A stretch of DNA of 64,000 bases from Lutibacter profundi (GTDB lineage Bacteria > Bacteroidota > Bacteroidia > Flavobacteriales > Flavobacteriaceae), in contig NZ_CP013355.1 of assembly GCF_001543325.1 (NCBI RefSeq), positions 868,001 to 932,000 of the forward strand, in the 5' to 3' direction. This document shows positions 31,377 through 40,169 of this stretch, piece by piece; within the stretch, counting starts at the first letter, position 1; the number at the start of each line of letters is the position of its first letter. The notes below the pieces were generated by a model, which ran no database searches, was not told the DNA's origin, and was given only the letters and a program-made list of their open reading frames with translations. The position numbers and the translations under genes were made by a program.

Positions 31377-31452
31377 AAATTAATTATTAAGGTGTAAAGT
31401 TATAAAGTTAAATTAAAGTTGAAAGCTAAAAGCCAAATAAAGTGCATAAAAA

Positions 31453-31550
31453 AAGGCAAGCTACCTACATCACACTGCTACAACCTAATACCCTTGCTGC
31501 GTTCCCGCCCTGGGGGATTCAAAGGGAGCTAGTTGTGTAGGACTTGCCAG
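31453..31550 (-). ncRNA. ffs: Bacterial small signal recognition particle RNA (4.5S type)
   Basis: On the minus strand the core reads CCAGGGCGGGAACGCAGCAA followed by GGGTA. This matches the conserved SRP domain IV loop: a GGAA tetraloop region and the asymmetric A-rich internal loop that bind Ffh. The ends pair (GGCAAG with CTTGCC), with CCTACA facing TGTAGG nearby, giving a rod of about 98 nt. A run of seven T follows the 3' arm and would end transcription. The hairpin form without an Alu domain is the small bacterial type. Its receptor gene ftsY starts at position 188. Confidence 0.92.
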
Positions 31551-31694
31551 CTGCAAATTTACAATCAATTTTTAGTTATAGCAATGATTTTTTTATAATT
31601 TTATGTAACATTTATAATTCACTGTTTACTAATAAATTACTTAAAACAATTTATTAATATTAACAATTAGCATTATATACTAAACGGTATTTAG

Positions 31695-31702
31695 TATATT
31701 TG
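31695..31702 (+). promoter_or_regulatory. Candidate -7 element (TATATTTG) of DUF4199 gene
   Basis: TATATTTG matches TAnnTTTG and is followed by a 25-base leader to the ATG at 31728. No -33 TTTG at standard spacing. Confidence 0.45.
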
Positions 31703-31727
31703 TTAAACTAAAACCTATACTTTAAAT

Positions 31728-32264
31728 ATGGAAAACCAAACAACTACACCAAAACAAATAATGTTAAACTATGGTTTAGTATTAGGCCTTACAAGTATTT
31801 TAATTAATGTTATTATTTTTGCCATTGGTAAAACTTACGACCCTCACTGGTCTGTAGGAGTTCTAGGATTTATTATTATGATAGTAATATTAGTCTTGGG
31901 AATTAAAAAAATGAAAGAAATTAATGGAGGTTACTTAGGCTTAGGCGAAGCCTTAAAAATAGGACTAGGAATTGCCCTTATCTCAGCATTAATCAGTGTT
32001 ATTTATACTCTAATTTTCACAAATTATATTGAACCAGAATATTTTACAAGAATGGCTGAAGTACAGCAACAAAAGATGTTAGAAGCTTATCCTAATTTTA
32101 CCGATGAACAGTTAGAAGCTTCTATGGCTATGACAAAAAAAATGTCAGGTCCTTTTGTAACTTCAGCAATGACAATTATTGGTAGTTTATTTTTTGGATT
32201 TATAATTGCTTTAATAGGAGGCTTGGTTATGAAAAAAACAAATGAAGAAATTGATAGTATTTAA
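31728..32264 (+). CDS. DUF4199 membrane protein
   Basis: The 178 residues have four hydrophobic segments: YGLVLGLTSILINVIIFAIG, VGVLGFIIMIVILVLGIKKM, ALKIGLGIALISALISVIYT and TIIGSLFFGFIIALIGGLVM. Between segments 3 and 4 is a charged loop (YFTRMAEVQQQKMLEAYPNF). The pattern and the GGYLGLGEALKIG phrase match DUF4199, inner-membrane proteins of Bacteroidota of unknown function. In flavobacteria it commonly precedes a GT2 glycosyltransferase as here (16 bases apart), which suggests a shared role in lipid-linked sugar transfer; that is inference. Confidence 0.88.
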   Translation: MENQTTTPKQIMLNYGLVLGLTSILINVIIFAIGKTYDPHWSVGVLGFIIMIVILVLGIKKMKEINGGYLGLGEALKIGLGIALISALISVIYTLIFTNYIEPEYFTRMAEVQQQKMLEAYPNFTDEQLEASMAMTKKMSGPFVTSAMTIIGSLFFGFIIALIGGLVMKKTNEEIDSI

Positions 32265-32280
32265 TAAAATCAAAAATTAA

Positions 32281-33228
32281 ATGGATATATCAGTAGTTAT
32301 TCCACTATTGAACGAAGAAGAATCTTTAAATGAATTATACGATTGGATTGTAAAGGTTATGCAATCCAATCGTTATTCTTATGAAATCCTTTTTATTGAT
32401 GATGGTAGTACCGATAATTCTTGGAAGGTAATTGAAAAATTATCAGAAAAAGATAGTAACGTAAAAGGAATTCGTTTTCAAAAAAACTATGGAAAATCTC
32501 AAGCATTAAATGCTGGTTTTAAAAAAGTTAAAGGCGATGTAGTAATAACTATGGATGCTGATTTACAAGACAGTCCAGATGAAATTCCAGAATTATACCA
32601 CCTCATTAAAAAAGAAAACTTCGATTTAATTTCAGGATGGAAAAAAAAGCGATACGATTCCAAAATTCGAAAAAATTTACCTTCAAAATTATTCAATGCA
32701 GCCGCACGTAAAACATCTGGATTAAAATTACACGATTTTAATTGTGGATTAAAAGCCTATAAAAATGAAGTTGTAAAAAATATTGACGTTAATGGTGAAA
32801 TGCATCGGTATATTCCTGTTTTAGCCAAAAATGCAGGATATACTAAAATTGATGAGAAAGTAGTTGCACATCAAGCTAGAAAATACGGTATTACAAAATT
32901 TGGAATAGACAGATTTATCAATGGTTTCTTAGATTTAATTACCATTTGGTTTTTATCAAAATTTGGAAAAAGACCTATGCATCTGTTTGGGCTATTAGGA
33001 ACTATCATGTTTATTATAGGATGTACTTTTGCTTTTTATTTGGGGATTGATAAATTATTTTTTAACCCTACAGGTAGGTTAATTACACAACGACCTCAGT
33101 TTTACTTGGCTTTAGTAACTATGATTATTGGAACTCAATTCTTTTTAGCTGGTTTTTTAGGCGAAATTATTTTACGCACTAAAACCGACACCAAACGTTA
33201 CACTATTTCAAGTAAAATTAATTGCTAA
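32281..33228 (+). CDS. GT2 glycosyltransferase with two C-terminal membrane helices
   Basis: The 315 residues have a GT-A catalytic domain: VVIPLLNEEESLNELY, FIDDGSTDNSW (Asp40-41), MDADLQDSPDEIP (DxD-type metal site near 92-94) and the RKYGITKFGIDRF acceptor region. Two membrane helices follow (near 233-256 and 273-296). This layout is that of dolichol/undecaprenyl-phosphate sugar transferases (DPM1/GtrB/ArnC-like), which load a sugar onto polyprenyl phosphate at the cytoplasmic face. It is likely cotranscribed with DUF4199. The sugar is unknown. Confidence 0.9.
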   Translation: MDISVVIPLLNEEESLNELYDWIVKVMQSNRYSYEILFIDDGSTDNSWKVIEKLSEKDSNVKGIRFQKNYGKSQALNAGFKKVKGDVVITMDADLQDSPDEIPELYHLIKKENFDLISGWKKKRYDSKIRKNLPSKLFNAAARKTSGLKLHDFNCGLKAYKNEVVKNIDVNGEMHRYIPVLAKNAGYTKIDEKVVAHQARKYGITKFGIDRFINGFLDLITIWFLSKFGKRPMHLFGLLGTIMFIIGCTFAFYLGIDKLFFNPTGRLITQRPQFYLALVTMIIGTQFFLAGFLGEIILRTKTDTKRYTISSKINC

Positions 33229-33257
33229 CAAATTTCTAAAAAACTACTATTTAATAG

Positions 33258-33265
33258 TATTTTTG
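33258..33265 (+). promoter_or_regulatory. Candidate -7 element (TATTTTTG) of phosphohexomutase gene
   Basis: TATTTTTG fits TAnnTTTG, 23 bases before the ATG at 33289. No -33 match was seen. Confidence 0.4.
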
Positions 33266-33288
33266 CATTAAAATTAATTTTAAAGATT

Positions 33289-35004
33289 ATGAGCACAATT
33301 TTAGAAAAAGCCAAGCTTTGGCTGTCCAACACTTTTGATGCCACTACACAACAAGAAATTAAAGAACTCATCACTAATAATCCCGAACAATTAACCGAAC
33401 GTTTTTACAAAAACTTAGAATTTGGCACAGGCGGAATGCGTGGTGTTATGGGAGCAGGTACTAACCGAATTAACAAATATACTTTAGGTAAAGCTACCCA
33501 AGGTTTATCAAATTACTTAAAACAATCGTTCCCTAATAAACCCTTAAAAGTAGCAATTGCTTATGATTGCCGCCACAATAGTCAATCATTCGCTAAAATA
33601 GTTGCCAATGTGCTGTCTGCCAATAATATACAGGTTTATTTATTTGAAGATATGCGGCCAACACCTGAATTATCATTCACCGTAAGGCATTTAGGCTGTG
33701 ATGCAGGAATTGTATTAACAGCTTCTCACAATCCCCCAGAATATAACGGATATAAAGTTTATTGGAATGATGGCGGACAAATTGTTCCTCCAAATGATAT
33801 TAATATTATCAACGAAGTAAATAGTTTAGATTTTTCTGAAATTAATTTCAATACCAATGAAAACCTAATTGAATATGTTGGTAAAGAAATTGATGATGCA
33901 TTTATAACTGCTTCTGTAAAAAATGGCACTTTTAATGTAAAAGGAAGAGAAAATCTAAAAATTGTTTTTACTTCATTACACGGAACCTCTATTAAAATAA
34001 TTCCGTTTGCCCTTGCAAAAGCAGGCTATACAGATGTTAATATTGTTGAAGAACAACGAGAACCAAATGGTGATTTTCCAACTGTTACTTCTCCAAATCC
34101 CGAAGAACCAGCGGCTTTAAAAATGGCTACAGATTTAGCCGAGAAAATAAATGCTGATATTGTAATTGGAACCGATCCTGATAGTGATAGAATAGGAATT
34201 GCTGTAAGAAATTTAGAAGGTAATATGATTCTTTTAAATGGGAATCAAACAATGAGTGTAATGACCGATTTTTTGATTAAAAATTGGCAAAAACAAGGGC
34301 TATTAAATGGAAAACAATTTGTAGGTTCAACCATAGTGTCAACTAATTTAGTCAATAAAATTGCCGAAAGTTATGGCGTTGAAACCAAAGTTGGTTTAAC
34401 AGGATTTAAGTGGATTGCCAAAATGATACGTGATGCTGAAGGCAAACAAGATTTTATAGGTGGTGGAGAAGAAAGCTTTGGCTATATGGTTGGTGGTTTT
34501 GTTCGTGATAAAGACGCTGTAACTGCTACTTTATTAGCTTGTGAAATTGCAGCAAATGCAAAAGTAACTAAAAGTTCATTTTACAAAGAATTACTTAAAT
34601 TATATGTGAAACATAATTTTTACAAAGAACATTTAATTGCTATTGTGAAAAAAGGAATGGACGGCGCTGAAATTATTAGTAAAATGATGATTGAATTACG
34701 TAAAAACCCTTTAAAAGAAATTGACGGTTCAAAAGTAACGTATTTATATGATTATCAAGCTTCAAGTAAAACCAATTTACGAACGGGTAAAGTTGAGCCT
34801 ATCAATGTTGAAAAATCTAATGTCTTAATTTATCATACTGAAGATGGTACAAAAGTTGCTGCACGACCAAGCGGAACAGAACCAAAAATAAAATTCTATT
34901 TTAGCGTAAATTTACCTTTAGACGCTATTGAAAATTCTAAAGCAATTGAAGCCAAATTGGATGCTAAAATTCAACGAATTATTAAAGAAATGAAATTAGA
35001 TTAA
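33289..35004 (+). CDS. Phospho-sugar mutase (phosphoglucomutase/phosphomannomutase)
   Basis: The protein has 571 residues of the alpha-D-phosphohexomutase superfamily. The four domain signatures are present: TASHNPPEYNGYKVYW with the phosphoserine near 146, metal loop GTDPDSDRIGIAVRN near 296, sugar-binding GGGEESFGYM, and phosphate-binding RPSGTEPKIKFYF. The length fits the PgcA-type enzymes interconverting hexose 1- and 6-phosphates. Its TAA overlaps the ATG of the downstream exporter by one base, so the two are translationally coupled. Confidence 0.94.
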   Translation: MSTILEKAKLWLSNTFDATTQQEIKELITNNPEQLTERFYKNLEFGTGGMRGVMGAGTNRINKYTLGKATQGLSNYLKQSFPNKPLKVAIAYDCRHNSQSFAKIVANVLSANNIQVYLFEDMRPTPELSFTVRHLGCDAGIVLTASHNPPEYNGYKVYWNDGGQIVPPNDINIINEVNSLDFSEINFNTNENLIEYVGKEIDDAFITASVKNGTFNVKGRENLKIVFTSLHGTSIKIIPFALAKAGYTDVNIVEEQREPNGDFPTVTSPNPEEPAALKMATDLAEKINADIVIGTDPDSDRIGIAVRNLEGNMILLNGNQTMSVMTDFLIKNWQKQGLLNGKQFVGSTIVSTNLVNKIAESYGVETKVGLTGFKWIAKMIRDAEGKQDFIGGGEESFGYMVGGFVRDKDAVTATLLACEIAANAKVTKSSFYKELLKLYVKHNFYKEHLIAIVKKGMDGAEIISKMMIELRKNPLKEIDGSKVTYLYDYQASSKTNLRTGKVEPINVEKSNVLIYHTEDGTKVAARPSGTEPKIKFYFSVNLPLDAIENSKAIEAKLDAKIQRIIKEMKLD

Positions 35005-36830
35005 TGAATTATTTTAAGAAAATTATAGCGTACGCTAAGCCATATACAAAATTTGCATGGCTTAATATCTTATTCAATATTTTGTACGCTATTTTTAATG
35101 TACTAACCATTGTTGCCTTTATTCCTGTATTAAATATTTTGTTTAAACAACAAAATAAAATTGAAGCAGCTCCTGTTTATAAAGGAATTTTCTCTTTAGG
35201 AAAGTATGCTCAAGACAGTTTCTATTATTTTATTTCTCAAAAAATTGAAACTGAAGGCGTTATAAATACATTGGTTTTTGTATGTCTACTAACACTATTT
35301 TTGTTTTTCTTTAAAAACTTTTTTAGATATTTAGCATCATTTTCGTTATCGTTTTTACGAAATGGTGTTGTTAAAGATTTGCGAGATAGTATTTATCAAA
35401 AAATTATTGAATTGCCTATCGCCTATTTTTCAGAAAAAAAGAAAGGTGATATTATTGCTCGTATGACTTCTGATGTTCAAGAAATTGAAAATTCATTTTT
35501 AACTTCTCTAGAATCTGTAGTTAGAGAGCCATTAACCATTTTAATTTCATTAATAATTATGTTAGTTATCAGTACTAAACTAACCTTGTTTGTATTTATA
35601 TTATTACCTATTTCAGGATTTATTATCTCTTCCATTAGTAAAAAATTAAAAGCACAATCACTAAAAGCACAACAAGAAACGGGTAATTTTTTATCGTTTA
35701 TTGAAGAAACTTTAACCGGTTTACGAGTGATAAAAGGATTTAATGCAGAAGATAAAATAAAAGATAAATTTAAAAATTCCACCAATAATTTTAGACTATT
35801 AATGAACAGTGTTTTACAACGTAAAACACTCGCTTCTCCAATGAGTGAATTTTTAGGTTCAGCCACAATCATTTCAATATTATGGTATGGCGGAAAATTA
35901 GTTTTAGGAGATCACAGCACGTTACGACCTGAACAATTTTTAACTTATATTGGGTTGTTTTATTTAATTTTAAATCCTGTAAAAGCCTTAACCACATCTT
36001 TTTACAACATACAAAAAGGAAATGCTTCTGCTGAACGTATTTTAGATATTTTAGAAACCGAAAATACCATTGTTGATAAACCAAACGCTATTAATAAAAA
36101 ATCATTTGACAAAAGTATTTTGTTCGAAAACATTTCATTTAAATACAAAGATGAATATGTTCTAAATAACTTTTCATTAGAACTAAAAAAAGGGCAAACG
36201 GTTGCATTGGTTGGACAATCAGGAAGTGGAAAATCTACTTTAGCAAATTTAATTACTCGATTTTATGATGTAAATAAAGGAACTATTAAAATTGATGGAA
36301 TTGATATTAAAGATATTTCTCAAAAATCATTAAGAGGGTTAATGGGTATTGTAACTCAAGATTCTATTTTATTTAATGATACTGTTAAAAATAACATTAG
36401 TTTAGGCGTTGAATCTGCCACTGATGCTCAAGTAATTGAAGCTGCAAAAATTGCCAATGCACATGAATTTATTAAAGATTTACCTGAACAATATGAAACT
36501 AATATTGGCGATAGTGGCAATACGCTTTCTGGTGGACAAAAACAACGATTGAGTATTGCCAGAGCAGTACTTAAAAACCCTCCAATAATGGTTTTAGATG
36601 AAGCAACTTCAGCTTTAGATACTGAAAGTGAACAGTTGGTACAAAAAGCACTCGAAAAAATGATGGAAAACAGAACATCGTTAGTAATTGCTCACCGTTT
36701 ATCAACCATTCAAAAAGCAAATTTAATTGTAGTAATGAAAAAAGGTGCAATTGTTGAACAAGGTAAACACAGCGAATTATTAGCAAAGAAAGGTGAATAC
36801 TTTAAGTTAGTTACCATGCAATCACTTTAA
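35004..36830 (+). CDS. MsbA-like ABC exporter (membrane and ATPase domains fused)
   Basis: The 608 residues comprise a six-helix type IV ABC membrane domain (about 1-340; coupling motifs GDIIARMTSDVQEIENSF and EETLTGLRVIKGFNAE) and a nucleotide-binding domain with Walker A VGQSGSGKST (near 403), Q-loop GIVTQDSILFNDTV, signature LSGGQKQRLSIARA, Walker B IMVLDEATSALD and H-loop IAHRLST. Half-size exporters of this kind flip lipid A core, glycolipids or drugs. Coupling to the mutase and to the nearby GT2 gene fits an envelope-lipid role, but substrate is unproven. Confidence 0.93.
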   Translation: MNYFKKIIAYAKPYTKFAWLNILFNILYAIFNVLTIVAFIPVLNILFKQQNKIEAAPVYKGIFSLGKYAQDSFYYFISQKIETEGVINTLVFVCLLTLFLFFFKNFFRYLASFSLSFLRNGVVKDLRDSIYQKIIELPIAYFSEKKKGDIIARMTSDVQEIENSFLTSLESVVREPLTILISLIIMLVISTKLTLFVFILLPISGFIISSISKKLKAQSLKAQQETGNFLSFIEETLTGLRVIKGFNAEDKIKDKFKNSTNNFRLLMNSVLQRKTLASPMSEFLGSATIISILWYGGKLVLGDHSTLRPEQFLTYIGLFYLILNPVKALTTSFYNIQKGNASAERILDILETENTIVDKPNAINKKSFDKSILFENISFKYKDEYVLNNFSLELKKGQTVALVGQSGSGKSTLANLITRFYDVNKGTIKIDGIDIKDISQKSLRGLMGIVTQDSILFNDTVKNNISLGVESATDAQVIEAAKIANAHEFIKDLPEQYETNIGDSGNTLSGGQKQRLSIARAVLKNPPIMVLDEATSALDTESEQLVQKALEKMMENRTSLVIAHRLSTIQKANLIVVMKKGAIVEQGKHSELLAKKGEYFKLVTMQSL

Positions 36831-36850
36831 TAATTGACAATTGTCAATTA
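36831..36850. terminator. 20-bp perfect palindrome after the ABC exporter
   Basis: TAATTGACAATTGTCAATTA is a perfect palindrome immediately after the exporter stop. It can form a 10-bp stem only without loop, so a smaller hairpin with loop, or a protein-binding site, is possible. It is also a plausible remnant of a repeat. Confidence 0.4.
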
Positions 36851-36904
36851 TCAATGCTGTTATAACTAAGCATTTTTTGCGAATGAAGTTATCAATTTAT
36901 TTGT

Positions 36905-36957
36905 AGTTCCTGTCATGAAATTACTTCAGTTTTCTATTGAAAACTTCGTAATGACGA
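36905..36957. repeat. Degenerate hairpin repeat (GTCAT...ATGAC type)
   Basis: CCTGTCATGAAATTACTTCA and GAAAACTTCGTAATGACG form an imperfect inverted pair around TTTTCTATTG. It resembles the GTCATTCTGAA-type hairpins at 38440-38518 and 45870-45963. It lies between convergent stops and could also help end transcription. Confidence 0.5.
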
Positions 36958-36969
36958 ATTCTGAAATTA

Positions 36970-38400
36970 TTAATTGTTAATCTTTTTCAGCCCTAATTTA
37001 TTAGCTTTTTTAAGCATAAAAGCATAAGCTTCCTCATAATTATTTGCTATTTCGCCTTCTAAAATAGCTTCTTTAATGGCATCTTTAATCTGCCCTATTT
37101 CTCTACAAGGCTTTAAATTAAAAGTGTTCATAATTAATTCGCCTGAAATTGGTGGTTGGAAATTACGAATATGATCTCGTTCTTCAACTTCTTTAATTTT
37201 TTGACGAACGATTTTAAAATTACGGTGATATTTTTTAAATCGTGAAGGGTTTTTAGTGGTAATATCTGCCTCACACAAGGTCATTAAACTTTCAATATCA
37301 TCACCTGTATCAAAAACCAGTCTTCTAACTGCTGAATCTGTAACTTCCGTAGCCAACACAATAGGTCTAGAACTTAAAAATACCATTTTTTGAACAAATT
37401 TCATTTTTTCATTCAAGGGCATTTTTAAACGTTTAAATAATTTGTATACCATTTTTGCCCCAACAAATTCGTGTCCGTGAAAAGTCCATCCAATTGTTTT
37501 GTGAAATTTTTTGGTAGGTGCTTTCCCTATATCATGTAATAAAGCAGCCCAACGCAACCACAAATCGTTAGTGTTTTTAGAAATATTATCTACTACTTCT
37601 AGGGTGTGATAAAAATTATCTTTGTGTTTTTGCCCTTCAACTTCATCAACACCTTGTAAATTTGTTAATTCAGGTAAAAACCGTTCTAATAATTTAGTTT
37701 TATGTAATAATAAGAGCCCTACTGATGGAACTTTAGATAACATTATTTTATTGAATTCATCTATAATGCGTTCACGTGTTATAATATCAATTCGTTTAGC
37801 ATTTCTAGTAATAGCTTTAAGTGATTCTTCTTCAATAATGAAATTTAATTGAGATGCAAACCGTATTGCACGCATCATTCGTAAAGGGTCATCAGAATAG
37901 GTAATATCAGGGTTTAAAGGTGTTTTAATAATCTTTGCTTCTAAATCATTCAACCCATTAAAAGGGTCTAATAATTTCCCAAAATCAGTCTTATTCAAAC
38001 TTAATGCCAGTGTATTAATTGTAAAATCTCTTCTGTTTTGGTCATCTTCTAATGTGCCTGTTTCAACTTTAGGATTTCTGCTATCTTTAGTATATGATTC
38101 TTTTCGTGCTCCCACAAATTCAATTTCTACATCCTCAAAACGCAACATTGCGGTTCCATAAGTTTTAAAAACTTGGACTTTCGGCTTATTCGGTAATAAT
38201 TTTGCAACCTCTTCAGCCAAATCAATCCCACTTCCAACTGCAACAATGTCTATATCTTTAGGAATTCCTCTCTTTAAGAAATAATCACGTACAAACCCAC
38301 CTATTACATAAGTTTCGATTTTTAATTTATCTGAAGCTTTTGAAATATATTTAAATATAGGATGCTTTAGAGCATCTTTATAACTGTTTTTTTCTATCAT
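36970..38400 (-). CDS. CCA-adding/poly(A) polymerase family nucleotidyltransferase with HD domain
   Basis: The protein has 476 residues. The class II nucleotidyltransferase head shows YVIGGFVRDYFLKRG (Gly34-35) and DIDIVAVGSG with catalytic Asp49 and Asp51, then EFVGARKESY, DDQNRRDFTINTLA and the DDPLRMMRAIRFASQL RNA-binding motif. A C-terminal HD domain includes LLHDIGKAPTKK (near 287). In Bacteroidota this single protein is annotated as the tRNA CCA-adding enzyme, with the HD domain giving phosphatase or phosphodiesterase repair function. A poly(A) polymerase cannot be excluded. It is divergently separated from tsaC by 164 bases containing a repeat. Confidence 0.9.
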   Translation of the reverse strand: MIEKNSYKDALKHPIFKYISKASDKLKIETYVIGGFVRDYFLKRGIPKDIDIVAVGSGIDLAEEVAKLLPNKPKVQVFKTYGTAMLRFEDVEIEFVGARKESYTKDSRNPKVETGTLEDDQNRRDFTINTLALSLNKTDFGKLLDPFNGLNDLEAKIIKTPLNPDITYSDDPLRMMRAIRFASQLNFIIEEESLKAITRNAKRIDIITRERIIDEFNKIMLSKVPSVGLLLLHKTKLLERFLPELTNLQGVDEVEGQKHKDNFYHTLEVVDNISKNTNDLWLRWAALLHDIGKAPTKKFHKTIGWTFHGHEFVGAKMVYKLFKRLKMPLNEKMKFVQKMVFLSSRPIVLATEVTDSAVRRLVFDTGDDIESLMTLCEADITTKNPSRFKKYHRNFKIVRQKIKEVEERDHIRNFQPPISGELIMNTFNLKPCREIGQIKDAIKEAILEGEIANNYEEAYAFMLKKANKLGLKKINN

Positions 38401-38439
38401 GTTATTCTATAAACAATAGGTGTCATTAAAAAAAATAAA

Positions 38440-38518
38440 CGCCATTCTAATCTTGTTTCAGAATCTCATCAAACTAATTGTATAGTATAATTTGAACCTA
38501 AACAAGTTCAGGTTAACG
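38440..38518. repeat. Degenerate REP-like hairpin (CTTGTTTCAG / AACAAGTTCAGG)
   Basis: The left arm contains CGCCATTCTAATCTTGTTTC followed by AGAATCT, and the right arm TGAACCTAAACAAGTTCAGG then TTAACG. The arms are imperfectly complementary and look like a decayed copy of the flavobacterial motif with GTCATTCTGAACTTGTTTCA. It occupies most of the gap between the CCA-type gene and tsaC. Confidence 0.55.
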
Positions 38519-38564
38519 GAACATCATATTTTTAATAAACTCCTATTTTAGCTTTTAAAATTTA

Positions 38565-39128
38565 TTATTCACGAAGCACTATCAATTCTCCATTTTCAGC
38601 TACTTTTAAAATAGTTGAAGACTTCACATTTATTTCCTCGCGATGCAAATTTACAATATAGTCAACGCTATCCAAAATTGAAGTATCAATTTCATTAAAA
38701 CTTTTAGGAGTCAATGTACCACTTATATTTGCCGAAGTTGAAACAATAGGTTTTCCAAACTTTGCTATTAATTGATTACAAAATTCTTGTTTTACTATTC
38801 TAATAGCAACAGTGTTATCACTTGCTACTACATTTTTAGCTAAACCAACCGGATTTTTATAAATAATGGTAGTTGGTTTGTTAGTTTTAGATAACAAATT
38901 AATTATTTCTTTAGAAATAGATGAAATATACCTTTTAAGCATTTCAATATTATTCACTAAAATAATTAAACTTTTACTTTCTGAGCGTTTTTTAATTTTA
39001 AAAATATTTTTAACAGCTTCTTTTGAAGTAGCATCACAACCAATTCCCCATACAGTATCTGTTGGATACAAAAGTATTTTTTTATTTTTTAAAATTTCTA
39101 AGGCCTTATTTATCTCTGTATTTTTCAT
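38565..39128 (-). CDS. tsaC: Threonylcarbamoyl-AMP synthase (TsaC/YrdC domain)
   Basis: The 187 residues form a single YrdC domain: LLYPTDTVWGIGCDATSKEA, IFKIKKRSESKSLIILV (KxR and Ser ATP/bicarbonate site), NKPTTIIYKNP and KPIVSTSANISGT. It makes L-threonylcarbamoyl-AMP for the t6A37 modification of ANN-decoding tRNAs. The short form lacks the C-terminal Sua5 domain. Its ATG overlaps the last base of the upstream glycerophosphotransferase-like gene, so translation is coupled although functions look unrelated. Confidence 0.92.
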   Translation of the reverse strand: MKNTEINKALEILKNKKILLYPTDTVWGIGCDATSKEAVKNIFKIKKRSESKSLIILVNNIEMLKRYISSISKEIINLLSKTNKPTTIIYKNPVGLAKNVVASDNTVAIRIVKQEFCNQLIAKFGKPIVSTSANISGTLTPKSFNEIDTSILDSVDYIVNLHREEINVKSSTILKVAENGELIVLRE

Positions 39129-40165
39129 TAATATTTTCCAAATATTTTATGAATTTTTAATTTTCTTAAAAATGATAGTTTTCTCTTTTCTGGAACACCA
39201 TTTTTGGTAATGTATTTTAAACTAGCTTCAACCATTCTTAACGCAGATTTACCATCATTATAAGGATGATATTGCTGTGCAATTTTTAATCGTTTTTCTT
39301 TAAAATTATCGGCTTTAAGATTTGATTCAATTTTACTTGAAAGGTTTTTATATTCATTAGAATTATCCCAAAGAATATTTTTAGAATTACTTTTAAATGT
39401 AATAACAGGTTTATTTAACAGCAAAAACTCATAAACTACAGATGAAGTATCACTCACCATAATATCAGCCATTAGTAAAAACTTAATAATATTGCGTTCT
39501 TCTTCAAAAATTATATTAGCTGTTGATTTTGCTAGTTGTTTATATTCCTCAATTAATTCAACAGCCATTAAATCATGAAACTTTATTAAAATTAAATATT
39601 TCCTGTTTTTTGATAATTCCTTAAATTCTTCAATTAAAAATGATGCCGAAGTTAATGATGGGGAGAATGTTGGTGCATATAAAACTATTATTTTTGCCTT
39701 AAATTTTAATAACAACTCTTTCTTAATTACATTATATTTATGAAGTTCTTCACCATAAATATCTAATTTTGGCCAACCTGTTTCAAGTACTTCAAAATTT
39801 TTAAACTTTTGCTTAAGCTCTAAAAATTTCTTTGTAAAATAAGGGCCTTGCGTTAAATACAAATCAAAATAATGTCTAATTCTAAAATGTCCTTTTTTTT
39901 CACCTGCCAAGCCATGAAATATTTGGACTTTTAACCCTCTTAAATAATAGGGCACTTCATTTCCTGGCACAAAAATAACATCACTTTTAAATTCTTTCAC
40001 CTCTTTCATATCTGATGTAAAAGGCTCATTTTGAAAAGGGAATTGTTTTTGAATGGTTTTTCTAACAAACCACAAATATGAAAAGTTTTTTTCTTTTAGA
40101 ACTTCCATAATAGGCTTTAAAATTCCAAAAGCATACGGATTTTGACAAAAAAGAACCGTTTTCAT
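39128..40165 (-). CDS. CDP-glycerol glycerophosphotransferase family protein (TagB/TagF-like)
   Basis: The protein has 345 residues with GT-B-like motifs of the TagF/TagB family: QIFHGLAGEKKGHFRIRHY (His-Gly site), ETGWPKLD, IVLYAPTFSPSL, LIKFHD and DTSSVVYEFLLLNKPVITFK (CDP-phosphate site). In Gram-positive bacteria these enzymes build teichoic acid by transferring polyol phosphates. In Gram-negatives, homologues act in capsule or O-antigen decoration. No membrane helix; probably peripheral. The gene lies 4 bases after a nucleotidyltransferase gene that could supply the activated substrate. Confidence 0.85.
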   Translation of the reverse strand: MKTVLFCQNPYAFGILKPIMEVLKEKNFSYLWFVRKTIQKQFPFQNEPFTSDMKEVKEFKSDVIFVPGNEVPYYLRGLKVQIFHGLAGEKKGHFRIRHYFDLYLTQGPYFTKKFLELKQKFKNFEVLETGWPKLDIYGEELHKYNVIKKELLLKFKAKIIVLYAPTFSPSLTSASFLIEEFKELSKNRKYLILIKFHDLMAVELIEEYKQLAKSTANIIFEEERNIIKFLLMADIMVSDTSSVVYEFLLLNKPVITFKSNSKNILWDNSNEYKNLSSKIESNLKADNFKEKRLKIAQQYHPYNDGKSALRMVEASLKYITKNGVPEKRKLSFLRKLKIHKIFGKY

Positions 40166-40169
40166 AAAA

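Larger units (their letters stand above)
31377..31727. other. Intergenic region holding ffs and the DUF4199 promoter
   Basis: This 351-base gap between divergent genes contains the SRP RNA gene on the minus strand (31453-31550) and a candidate -7 element for the plus-strand gene (31695-31702). No other structure was seen. Confidence 0.7.

Noticed and set aside
36831-36850. Palindrome as an operator site
   Set aside because: It lies directly behind a stop codon, not before a gene, so a terminator or repeat remnant is simpler.
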